DNA of 27,538 nt from Veillonella sp. (GCA_022737715.1 JAIITD010000006.1:1-27538); one strand, 5' to 3'; positions 9,019 through 15,396 are shown, numbered from the stretch's first letter. The notes: generated by a model from the letters alone, not told the origin. Translations and numbers: made by a program.

Positions 9019-9432
9019 ATGCTTATGTATTGTAGAGAACTATTAACTCGATTAGAACGATCGTTTCTTAGATATATTAGTTTGCTTCGTATGCAACGAA
9101 CTAAACAAGGCGGATTCACATTGGTAGAACTTATGGTGGTAGTAGCTGTTATTGCTATTTTGGCAGCTATTGCAATGCCTCAATTTATGTCCGCTGCCGA
9201 TAAGGCAAAGAATGCTAAACAAGTGGCAGATATGCAAATCATACGTAATGCGACACAACTCTACATGATTGATAAAAGTTTAGATACACCACCAACAGTA
9301 GAAAAATTATATCAAGAAGGTTACTTAACGGAGCATGTTAAAACGACAAAAGGCAAGGAATACGTTATTACCTATGAACAAGTTGCTGGTAATGCCGGCA
9401 AGTCTGTAGTTGTTACGGCCCCTGAAACATAA
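9019..9432 (+). CDS. Main type IV (pseudo)pilin, ComGC/PilA-like, with long leader
   Basis: Probable major subunit of the fibre. The class III processing site is QGG|FTLVELMVVVAVIAILAAIAMP, with cleavage after Gly32 and Glu at +5 of the mature protein. The ~105-aa mature form has the hydrophobic N-terminal helix and a short soluble domain without cysteines. The segment TPPTVEKLYQEGYLTEHV resembles ComGC proteins. The ATG at 9019 has AAAGGAG at 9002-9008, 10 bases upstream, giving an unusual 32-residue leader. An internal ATG at 9091 would give a typical 8-residue leader (MQRTKQGG) but has no visible ribosome-binding site. I keep the long start. Most downstream genes of the locus encode further pilin-like proteins. 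Confidence 0.9.
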   Translation: MLMYCRELLTRLERSFLRYISLLRMQRTKQGGFTLVELMVVVAVIAILAAIAMPQFMSAADKAKNAKQVADMQIIRNATQLYMIDKSLDTPPTVEKLYQEGYLTEHVKTTKGKEYVITYEQVAGNAGKSVVVTAPET

Positions 9433-9443
9433 AGGATTTTGCA

Positions 9444-10010
9444 ATGAAAGGGAGAAAGGAATATATCTGTTTAGTTATATGGATATTGTCAATTGTAATC
9501 CCATTGATGTATAGGAATTACACACTATTTGAAATTATATGTTATAGCTTCTTTTCACTATTTCTCGTAATAGGTGCTACCATTGATAAGCTATATTTCA
9601 TATTACCCGATGAGGGTGCTATCGCTCTTACTTGTATAGGTATCCTTTATAGCGTTGTAGAACAGTATGCAGTCATCGACACCTGTGTACATGTTTTGAT
9701 CGTTGCTAGTATCAGTATTGCATTACGCATATTGAGTCGTGGTGGTCTTGGTTGGGGCGATATTAAATGGATGAGTGCTATATCCATATGGCTAACAAAC
9801 ATACAGATTCTTGTTATGATTTACGTTTCTTGTTTAGCTAGTGTCCTCTATCTCGCCAGCTTATATAGTATTCGTAATACAGGTAGACGGTATATTCCTT
9901 TTGGCCCTTTCTTATGCATTGGTGCATGGAGTGCTTTGCATTTTGCTAATGTATGGGAGGCGATATATTGGTCGGTAATAAAACACATTATTGTAATGGC
10001 TCTATATTAG
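9444..10010 (+). CDS. Prepilin peptidase, catalytic half only (A24 family, PilD/ComC-related)
   Basis: Integral-membrane aspartyl protease expected to remove leaders from the prepilins encoded around it. At 188 aa it has several membrane helices. The two active-site regions are IDKLYFILPD (Asp48) and GGLGWGDIK (Asp106), and IPFGPFLCIGA is the conserved C-terminal block. Classical PilD/ComC proteins are ~250-290 aa, with an N-terminal methyltransferase domain and often a CxxC...CxxC zinc site. That half is absent here, so N-methylation of processed pilins may be missing or done by another protein. An AAAGGA site lies upstream of ATG 9444. The C-terminal end overlaps the next gene. Confidence 0.85.
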   Translation: MKGRKEYICLVIWILSIVIPLMYRNYTLFEIICYSFFSLFLVIGATIDKLYFILPDEGAIALTCIGILYSVVEQYAVIDTCVHVLIVASISIALRILSRGGLGWGDIKWMSAISIWLTNIQILVMIYVSCLASVLYLASLYSIRNTGRRYIPFGPFLCIGAWSALHFANVWEAIYWSVIKHIIVMALY

Positions 10011-10426
10011 TAGAGTGGCTTGTGGCTGTTACCATATTACTATCCCTGATTGGTATAGGCCTAAGTAGTATCGTTACCATACCATCCCGTCATGAGTTGA
10101 ATAGAAGTACTGAAGAAGTCGTATTAGCTATTAAGAAGGTTCAACTATGGGCTATGTTAGGCCACCGGGACGACCGGATGGCACAAGGTGAATTTATTTT
10201 AAAGAAACATTCCTATTCTATTCAAGAAGGGCTTATGCAGCATCATGTAGAGATAGAATTACCTGAACATATAGAAAGTGCTCATACGATGAAGCGCGTT
10301 TATTTTTCTGCGTATGGATTGCCTTATGATGGGACCGAATTTATTTTACAAGACATACAAACCGGTGCGACAAATCGCATATGGATCTCTGTACAAACAG
10401 GGCGTATTCGGTGGGAATCATTGTGA
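9968..10426 (+). CDS. Minor pseudopilin (GspH/ComGD-like)
   Basis: Small prepilin-like protein with a processing site at NG|SILVEWLVAVTILLSLIGIG: Gly at -1, Glu at +5 and a hydrophobic helix. The rest is a soluble domain of about 110 residues ending SVQTGRIRWESL, a pattern seen in GspH/ComGD-type minor pilins. The longest frame starts at ATG 9953, but that ATG is embedded in ATGGGAGG. The TTG at 9968 lies 7 bases after GGGAGG (9955-9960) and gives an 11-residue leader, so I prefer it. It overlaps the prepilin peptidase gene by about 40 bases. Expected in the periplasm or pilus tip complex. The family assignment rests on the leader, size and position. Confidence 0.75.
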   Translation: MVGNKTHYCNGSILVEWLVAVTILLSLIGIGLSSIVTIPSRHELNRSTEEVVLAIKKVQLWAMLGHRDDRMAQGEFILKKHSYSIQEGLMQHHVEIELPEHIESAHTMKRVYFSAYGLPYDGTEFILQDIQTGATNRIWISVQTGRIRWESL

Positions 10427-10854
10427 TTATGACATGTGTACAAATAAGAACGTATTCAAACTACAAACATAGATTACGAACAGAACAATCTGGATTTTTA
10501 TATGGTGATGCACTTATGGCGGTAACCTTAGTATTACTCATATTGCCAACCATTCTTTATGTCTTGAGCAGTACCTTATCGACGGTAAAGACTACGTATA
10601 CTCATGACTATATATTGCAGGATTCAGTATCTTATATAGAAGCAGGGAAAGCGGTATATGATTCTGGCGGTATGCCAACAACAGGAACTATCTCATCATC
10701 GAATGGACATAATTTATCTAATATAACATTTAAACAAAGTGTTACAGAAGAAGTGGTCAATGGTGTATCTATACTACGATTTATCGTACAAGCTGTTGAT
10801 AATGGAGTTACTGTTTATGAGATATCTACGTTTCTTGGACCGAGTCATCATTGA
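10423..10854 (+). CDS. Minor pilin/pseudopilin-like protein with Asp at +5
   Basis: Prepilin-like: SG|FLYGDALMAVTLVLLILPTILYVLSS has the Gly/Phe cleavage context and a hydrophobic helix, but the position +5 residue is Asp instead of the near-invariant Glu. The soluble part is ~100 residues with a GTISSSNGHNLSNITF stretch and no clear family match. The likely start is GTG 10423, overlapping the previous TGA as GTGA with GTGGGA (10411-10416) upstream, or ATG 10429. The longer frame from ATG 10381 would lie deep in the previous gene. Position suggests a GspI/PilV/ComGE-like minor subunit. Exact role unknown. Confidence 0.65.
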   Translation: MIMTCVQIRTYSNYKHRLRTEQSGFLYGDALMAVTLVLLILPTILYVLSSTLSTVKTTYTHDYILQDSVSYIEAGKAVYDSGGMPTTGTISSSNGHNLSNITFKQSVTEEVVNGVSILRFIVQAVDNGVTVYEISTFLGPSHH

Positions 10855-11404
10855 AAATCATAGGACAAAATCATTCAATGGATTTATATTACCATCTCTA
10901 CTTATTAGCGTTTTGATTAGTTCCTTCGTGATTCTCGTAATCATGACAATATGTATGACCTGTTATATATGGACCGAGAGAATTGATGATAGCCTGGCCA
11001 TGTTAGAGGATGGCCGTTATACAAGACGCGCCATCGTATCTCATATTATTTGGAATCACTCTATGGTATCCATCAATGATAAAGGAGACCTGTTATCTAT
11101 CAATGATACAAGCCGTAACGCGTTTACCGTTACTAGAAGGGCCTTATATAGAAAATTAAGTGATGGTAGCTTACAACCCTTGAGTGGAAGCCGCATCATA
11201 GGTACTGATGATAAGCGTAAACTGGATGCTACTAAACCGTTTTCTATGAATCCTAATAGATTGGTTACTTTTAAGTGGTCTATAAATAACCGTTTTAATA
11301 GTCAAACAGAGTATGCAAAAGGGTATGGAGGCATAGCACAGTATGAGGTGGCAACGGCGGTATCAACACATTCAGATTGGTTTAAAAAAACGAAGCATCT
11401 CTGA
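10817..11404 (+). CDS. Pilin-like membrane protein, probable minor pilin without Glu+5
   Basis: About 195 aa. NG|FILPSLLISVLISSFVILVIM looks like a prepilin processing site (Gly22/Phe23) followed by one hydrophobic helix, but the +5 residue is Ser. A ~150-residue soluble domain follows, rich in Arg and Lys, with two SIND repeats (MVSINDKGDLLSINDTS). ATG 10817 has TGGAG about 9 bases upstream, so I prefer it to the upstream GTG 10739. The gene overlaps its neighbours on both sides. By position it would be a GspJ/PilW/ComGF-like subunit. I recognise no family with certainty. Confidence 0.6.
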   Translation: MRYLRFLDRVIIENHRTKSFNGFILPSLLISVLISSFVILVIMTICMTCYIWTERIDDSLAMLEDGRYTRRAIVSHIIWNHSMVSINDKGDLLSINDTSRNAFTVTRRALYRKLSDGSLQPLSGSRIIGTDDKRKLDATKPFSMNPNRLVTFKWSINNRFNSQTEYAKGYGGIAQYEVATAVSTHSDWFKKTKHL

Positions 11405-11792
11405 CTATTCTTCTGGCATGGTTAGCTATGTAGCCATATATATTATGCTCATTTTATTAGTACTTATTTTAGGAATGAATAGGCTTGCGACCTTGTCACT
11501 AAGTAATACAACGGATGAAATGAAACTGATTGCATCTCATTATGCAGCAGAGCGTGGTGCACGATGGTTCTGTACATATTGCAATAACGATGGCCGTTGG
11601 GATTATAGTGAGGATATTGATGTGGAAAAAAACGATACTATCCATATATATATTAAGGCAGATCCAAAGGTTACTAATCCAAAACATGTGATGAGCTGTG
11701 CTGTATTAGATGGTGTATCCAGTCGTGTTCACATATATGTAAAAGAAAAAGAAAATCATACATTAGAGGTTATAAGTGTAAAACCATACTAA
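11343..11792 (+). CDS. PilX/GspK-like minor pilin candidate
   Basis: 149 aa. After SSG|MVSYVAIYIMLILLVLILGMNRLATLS comes a ~110-residue soluble domain with four cysteines (CTYC, CAVL region), two of them close together. PilX/GspK-type proteins also combine a Gly-bounded hydrophobic helix that lacks Glu+5 with a following AERGARW-like segment, seen here near residues 69-75. ATG 11343 has GGAGG (11327-11331) 11 bases upstream and overlaps the previous gene by 62 bases. The leader would be 25 residues. The function is inferred from position, as the last of the pilin-like cluster before the PilM-like gene. Confidence 0.6.
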   Translation: MRWQRRYQHIQIGLKKRSISDYSSGMVSYVAIYIMLILLVLILGMNRLATLSLSNTTDEMKLIASHYAAERGARWFCTYCNNDGRWDYSEDIDVEKNDTIHIYIKADPKVTNPKHVMSCAVLDGVSSRVHIYVKEKENHTLEVISVKPY

Positions 11793-11805
11793 GGAGGACA
11801 TCACT

Positions 11806-12660
11806 ATGAAAGAGAAAAAACAGATACATACAGGGCTTTGTATTACGGATGATAGAATTGTTGCCACTACAGCACATATTGAAAATAAGACAATGATTAT
11901 TACTGATGCAATGGAGATGAAACGGTCTAGCACAATTGATGAAGATATAGCTGAATTTATTACTACATATAATCTAGAAGAGGGTGAATATAGTATTGTT
12001 GCTTGTATACCTACAGAGATGACGATGGCTAGTTTTGATCCTCATGATTTTGATGTAAAGGAGTTCATCAAGTGGAATATAGAAGATACATTTAATTTTG
12101 GAGAACATGAATTTGAACTTGATGCTTGTCGTAGGGAGTATCCACGACATAATTATTATTTGTTTTTAGCCGCCGTAGACCGTCATGAACTTGAATTACT
12201 GCGCCAAGGGATACGCGACACATGTGCACCTGTTGATACCATTGATTGTTGGCCATTACCTGTTACGTATGGATTGATGCATAGAACAGGCACTGTTACG
12301 GGTATCGTAGAACCAGCGGGTATGCATTTATGGGCTTGGTGGAAAGATACTTGTGTGAAGGAATGTGTGGTAAAGGTCAATGGTGCAGATATTAGCTCCG
12401 CATTAATTGAAATGGAAGAAATGTTGCAGCGATTTGGCGTAGAAGAAATTCAAGGCATACATTTTTATAATATTCATGATTTAAATGAAGAGCAGCGTAT
12501 CGATATTAGTGCGTTACAAGATGTATACGGAAACACTGAATATCTACCTATGATGTTTCTTGGGCGCGGTCGCACGCGTTGCACATTAGGTGAATTAGAT
12601 TGGGATATGGCGATTGGAATGGCTACGCGGGGGTTACGGTGGATTGGACAAGGATGGTAA
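11806..12660 (+). CDS. pilM: Divergent PilM-like (actin-fold) pilus assembly protein
   Basis: 284-aa soluble protein with no signal peptide or membrane segment, acidic overall. In position it matches PilM, the cytoplasmic actin-like protein that docks PilN in the PilMNO alignment complex. HTGLCITDDRIVATTA at the N-terminus resembles the phosphate-1 strand region of PilM but lacks the usual GIDIGSSSVK wording. The internal KEFIKWNIEDTFNFGEHEFELDA segment resembles the PilM region that follows it. It is shorter than typical PilM (~350 aa). AAGGAGG eight bases before ATG is a strong ribosome-binding site, perhaps a re-initiation point in the operon. The assignment rests mainly on synteny; a GspL-like role is possible. 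Confidence 0.6.
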   Translation: MKEKKQIHTGLCITDDRIVATTAHIENKTMIITDAMEMKRSSTIDEDIAEFITTYNLEEGEYSIVACIPTEMTMASFDPHDFDVKEFIKWNIEDTFNFGEHEFELDACRREYPRHNYYLFLAAVDRHELELLRQGIRDTCAPVDTIDCWPLPVTYGLMHRTGTVTGIVEPAGMHLWAWWKDTCVKECVVKVNGADISSALIEMEEMLQRFGVEEIQGIHFYNIHDLNEEQRIDISALQDVYGNTEYLPMMFLGRGRTRCTLGELDWDMAIGMATRGLRWIGQGW

Positions 12661-13216
12661 TGATAGATTAATAAATTTTATGCCCCGTTCATTACGATGG
12701 TATATTTGGTTATGTAAATATAAGTTGTATATATACACTACTGCAGGCGTCATTATATTACTCAGTGCCTTTTGTCTGGGTATGGGGGTCTATTCTTATA
12801 ACATGTATGCTGAACAGGTAGCGAAGTACGAACACATACAGAATGATGAACAATCGAAGCATATACGTGATCAATATCATGCTATGGAAGATACCATGTC
12901 GCGGTTGTTACAACATGGCGCACAATTAGACGAGCAATATTGTCTTGTTACATTATTAGATGGAGCTATGGCAACAAAAGGTACCATTACGTTACGACAT
13001 ATAGAATTTTCTGATGGAGGATTTACTGTTGATGGTAATGCAACAAATGATGAAGCCTATCATTCATATGTTCAATATATTCAAGCCCATATGAAACAGG
13101 TGATTTGTGATGGGAAACAACAAGTGGAAAAAGCAAATGGACCTTGTTCATTCCATTTGGATGGACATACAAAACAGCACGACACCAAACCTAAGGAAGA
13201 TAGTTCTAGTGTGTAG
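12614..13216 (+). CDS. pilN: PilN-like inner-membrane pilus assembly protein
   Basis: 200 aa from ATG 12614. LINFMPRSLRW (19-29) matches the conserved INLLP motif by which PilN binds PilM. It is followed by one membrane helix (about 38-62) and a periplasmic region with a coiled-coil-like start (YAEQVAKYEHIQNDEQ) and a small domain. This is the PilN/GspL-C layout. The start is uncertain: INFMP normally lies within the first ten residues, which would favour TTG 12644 (GGGGG upstream) or ATG 12680, but neither has a good ribosome-binding site. The C-terminal tail (VEKANGPC... to SSSV) is hydrophilic and overlaps the next gene. Confidence 0.65.
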   Translation: MEWLRGGYGGLDKDGNDRLINFMPRSLRWYIWLCKYKLYIYTTAGVIILLSAFCLGMGVYSYNMYAEQVAKYEHIQNDEQSKHIRDQYHAMEDTMSRLLQHGAQLDEQYCLVTLLDGAMATKGTITLRHIEFSDGGFTVDGNATNDEAYHSYVQYIQAHMKQVICDGKQQVEKANGPCSFHLDGHTKQHDTKPKEDSSSV

Positions 13217-13619
13217 TATAAGTGTTATGATTGCTATTACTTCTTTAGGGATATATAGATACTATAGAGAGCAATGCGAATCGTTAGCGGATAAAATTGA
13301 ATATTACCAAATGGAAACAACAGTAAAAGAGCAATTTTTATTTTCTCAAACCTATGAGCTTATTTCATCCTTAATGTTGCATGAGTATTGGGTAGATGAT
13401 ATATATCAAAGTATAAATAGAGAACCTCTAATTATAACGAGTAGTTCCCGTCATGACGATGTATTAGACATCACTTTGGTTGGAACCAGTCAGTCCTTCT
13501 TATCCTGGTATAATTTGGTGCAACAAAAGATACAGTATTGTCATATACAGTTTATGTCTGTTGATACCAAAGGGAATAGTATATTTTTTACATGCAAGGT
13601 TACACCACTAGCTACGTAA
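13110..13619 (+). CDS. pilO: PilO-like inner-membrane pilus assembly protein
   Basis: About 169 aa: a short basic cytoplasmic segment, one membrane helix (IVLVCSISVMIAITSLGIYRYY, about 31-52), a coiled-coil-like stretch (REQCESLADKIEYYQMETTVKEQF) and a small alpha/beta domain with VLDITLVGTSQSFLSWYNLVQQ, the layout of PilO/GspM. PilO pairs with PilN in the periplasm. ATG 13110 has AGGTGA six bases upstream, but this means a 107-base overlap with pilN. GTG 13209 has AAGGAAG upstream and overlaps by only 8 bases, yet would cut into the membrane helix. It is the last gene of the pilus operon. No PilP or PilQ follows. Confidence 0.62.
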   Translation: MGNNKWKKQMDLVHSIWMDIQNSTTPNLRKIVLVCSISVMIAITSLGIYRYYREQCESLADKIEYYQMETTVKEQFLFSQTYELISSLMLHEYWVDDIYQSINREPLIITSSSRHDDVLDITLVGTSQSFLSWYNLVQQKIQYCHIQFMSVDTKGNSIFFTCKVTPLAT

Positions 13620-13621
13620 AG

Positions 13622-13678
13622 AAATGAACATACAATAATGAGTAATAATTCTCATTATTGTATGTTCATTTTTGTTTT
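13622..13678 (+). terminator. Terminator of the pilus operon, perfect 21-bp stem
   Basis: Arms 13622-13642 and 13651-13671 pair perfectly over 21 bp around the 8-base loop TAATAATT, followed by T-rich sequence to 13679. It starts three bases after the pilO-like stop codon and isolates the pilus locus from the shikimate-kinase-like gene. The stem is AT-rich and unusually long. Confidence 0.92.
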
Positions 13679-13700
13679 TATGACAAATTTATAGTAAAAT
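13672..13700 (+). promoter_or_regulatory. Possible promoter for the shikimate-kinase-like gene and pfkA
   Basis: TTGTTT (13672-13677) and TAAAAT (13695-13700) are 17 bases apart and lie 35 bases before the ATG. The -35 falls in the T tract of the preceding terminator. The match is moderate only. Confidence 0.4.
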
Positions 13701-13734
13701 AAATTTTAACGTAAGAATAAGGGGCAATAGTAAC

Positions 13735-14433
13735 ATGATAGTAAAACGAAATATTATTCTCATTGGGTCCATGGGAAGTGGAAAAAGCCATTTTGGACGT
13801 AATCTAGCAGATTTAAAAGGATGGCAATTTGTGGATACCGATCGAGTATTAGAAGGTCGTTTTGGGTTGCCCATTGCAGAAATTTATAAAAAGATTGGCG
13901 AAAAAGCATTTCGTCGTGCTGAATTAGAGGTTCTAAAAAAAGTCTCCCTATATCACGAGGCGGTTATTAGTGTAGGTGGAAACTTTCCTATAGAGCATAG
14001 AACTCTTAGAACGCTAAAGAAATTTTCTTTTATCATAGGTATACGAGCGGCACAATACCGAATTGTAAGTCGTGTTAATCGTCGTGTGGGCAAACGACCA
14101 ACGATGGATTATACCAATGTTTCTGCCTTTGTTCATAATATGATTCAGGCATGGAAACCAGTATATAAACAATGTGATTATGTATTGGATACGACTAACG
14201 GACGTACCTATGATTTTATGAAAGCAATTGAGCGTCAATTAGACACTATAGGTGTTCAATTCAAGGCGCGAAGACAACCCAAAACAACTGAAATTGTGTC
14301 TAAAGATATACAAGCTGAACCAAAGCAGCAGAGGGGACATAGACATGAAAAAAATAGCATTACTAACAAGCGGCGGAGACGCACCAGGAATGAACGCAGC
14401 CATTCGCGCCATCACAAGAAAAGCAATCCATGA
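13735..14433 (+). CDS. Shikimate-kinase-like P-loop kinase with altered substrate motifs
   Basis: 232 aa; the first ~172 residues have the shikimate kinase fold. Visible are Walker A GSMGSGKS (11-18), VDTD (33-36, the shikimate-contacting Asp region), FRRAE (59-63), VGGN (80-83) and KRPTM (120-124, lid Arg). Two usual substrate contacts are changed: the GGG of VISTGGG is GGN, and the Arg of the RxPLY motif is Lys141 (WKPVYKQ). It may be a divergent AroK or a kinase with another substrate. Residues 173-203 form a hydrophilic linker. Residues 204-232 (very basic, with RRRR and HRHH-like runs) come from reading 89 bases of pfkA out of frame. GGGG lies ~12 bases before the ATG. It is probably co-transcribed with pfkA. 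Confidence 0.7.
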   Translation: MIVKRNIILIGSMGSGKSHFGRNLADLKGWQFVDTDRVLEGRFGLPIAEIYKKIGEKAFRRAELEVLKKVSLYHEAVISVGGNFPIEHRTLRTLKKFSFIIGIRAAQYRIVSRVNRRVGKRPTMDYTNVSAFVHNMIQAWKPVYKQCDYVLDTTNGRTYDFMKAIERQLDTIGVQFKARRQPKTTEIVSKDIQAEPKQQRGHRHEKNSITNKRRRRTRNERSHSRHHKKSNP

Positions 14434-15304
14434 GGGCTTTAGCGTATATGGCGTAGAACGAGGATTTGAGGGCATTATTAATAGTGAAATAAGACCCTTA
14501 CAGGCTCGTGATGTGGGCGGTATTATTACCACTGGCGGTACGATTCTTAGAACGGCTCGGTATCCAGAATTTAAAAATCTAGAGGTTCAGCAAAGAGCCT
14601 ATCGAATACTACAAGATTTTGGTATCGATCATTTGATCGTTATTGGTGGTGATGGATCCCAAGCTGGTGCAGAGGCTTTGATGCGGCTTGGTCAATCTAC
14701 GATAACTATTCCTTGTACCATAGATAACGATATGAATGGTACGCAATATACGATTGGTTTTGACACTGCACTTAATACTGTAGTTGATGCGGTAGGGCGC
14801 ATTCGCGATACATCGAACTCTCATGAACGAGTGGCTATAATTGAAGTCATGGGGCGTCATGCAGGACATATTGCATTGCAAGCTGGGGTAGCGAGTGGTG
14901 CCGAGCTTGTATTAGTACCTGAATATCCAATGCCGTTAGATGAGGTATGTGAACATATTAACAAAACCCATCAATTGGGTAAGGAGTATAGTATTATACT
15001 CGTCGCTGAAGGTGCGTATTCAAGTGGTGAGGTTAAAGAGTATATTAAGAAGCATACATACTTTGATCCAAGTTTAACAGTTCTTGGCTATTTACAGCGC
15101 GGTGGGGCACCATCTGCATTAGATGCCATTTTAGCCGCTCGTATGAGTGAATTGGCCGTGGATTGCTTAGTACGTGGAGAGTATAACTGTATTACTGGTT
15201 ATGTTGATGGTCAGGTTCGAGCTATACCCTATGAAATCGCTAAAACAATGAAGTTTGGCATTGATAAAAGTCAGTATGAATTAATCTCTATATTGAGCCA
15301 TTAA
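14345..15304 (+). CDS. pfkA: 6-phosphofructokinase, ATP type
   Basis: Phosphorylates fructose-6-phosphate to fructose-1,6-bisphosphate. The product is 319 aa, the standard PfkA length. Key residues fall at the usual numbering: LTSGGDAPGMNAAIRA (7-22), Arg72, GGDGS (101-105; Gly104 indicates ATP rather than pyrophosphate), catalytic Asp127 and Asp129 in TIDND, Arg162, MGRHAGHIA (169-177) and GYLQRGGAPSA near the C-terminus. Position 124 is Cys (PCTIDND) where E. coli PfkA has Gly. I chose ATG 14345 because GAGGGG (14331-14336) is 8 bases upstream and the protein starts MKKIALLTSGG; the in-frame upstream extension is not conserved-looking. It starts inside the 3' end of the shikimate-kinase-like frame. 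Confidence 0.96.
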   Translation: MKKIALLTSGGDAPGMNAAIRAITRKAIHEGFSVYGVERGFEGIINSEIRPLQARDVGGIITTGGTILRTARYPEFKNLEVQQRAYRILQDFGIDHLIVIGGDGSQAGAEALMRLGQSTITIPCTIDNDMNGTQYTIGFDTALNTVVDAVGRIRDTSNSHERVAIIEVMGRHAGHIALQAGVASGAELVLVPEYPMPLDEVCEHINKTHQLGKEYSIILVAEGAYSSGEVKEYIKKHTYFDPSLTVLGYLQRGGAPSALDAILAARMSELAVDCLVRGEYNCITGYVDGQVRAIPYEIAKTMKFGIDKSQYELISILSH

Positions 15305-15321
15305 AATAAATTCGTAAAATT

Positions 15322-15355
15322 ATATTGTATAATCGATAAAATTCTCGTACAATAT
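15322..15355. repeat. 8-bp inverted repeat ATATTGTA-N18-TACAATAT over the promoter
   Basis: ATATTGTA (15322-15329) and TACAATAT (15348-15355) are exact reverse complements 18 bases apart, covering the -35 and -10. Half-site centres are about 26 bases apart. This could be an operator for a dimeric repressor. It could also be partly a by-product of the complementary TTG/CAA of the promoter elements. Confidence 0.4.
15325..15353 (+). promoter_or_regulatory. Promoter of the MacAB-type operon
   Basis: TTGTAT (15325-15330), a 17-base spacer and TACAAT (15348-15353) form a good sigma-A-type promoter 43 bases before the macA-like ATG. An additional TATAAT is at 15328-15333 but lacks a -35. The promoter elements lie within an inverted repeat, listed separately. 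Confidence 0.6.
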
Positions 15356-15396
15356 GGTAAATAATAATGAAATGACTCATTTATTAAGGAGTATAT

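Noticed and set aside
11066..11106. Direct repeat of ATCAATGATA in a pilin-like gene
   Set aside because: It is short and only duplicates a SIND tetrapeptide; nothing suggests a mobile or phase-variable element.
12614..13619. Frameshift splitting one PilN/PilO gene
   Set aside because: Each frame has its own single membrane helix and periplasmic domain in the expected PilN and PilO layouts, so two genes fit better than one broken gene.
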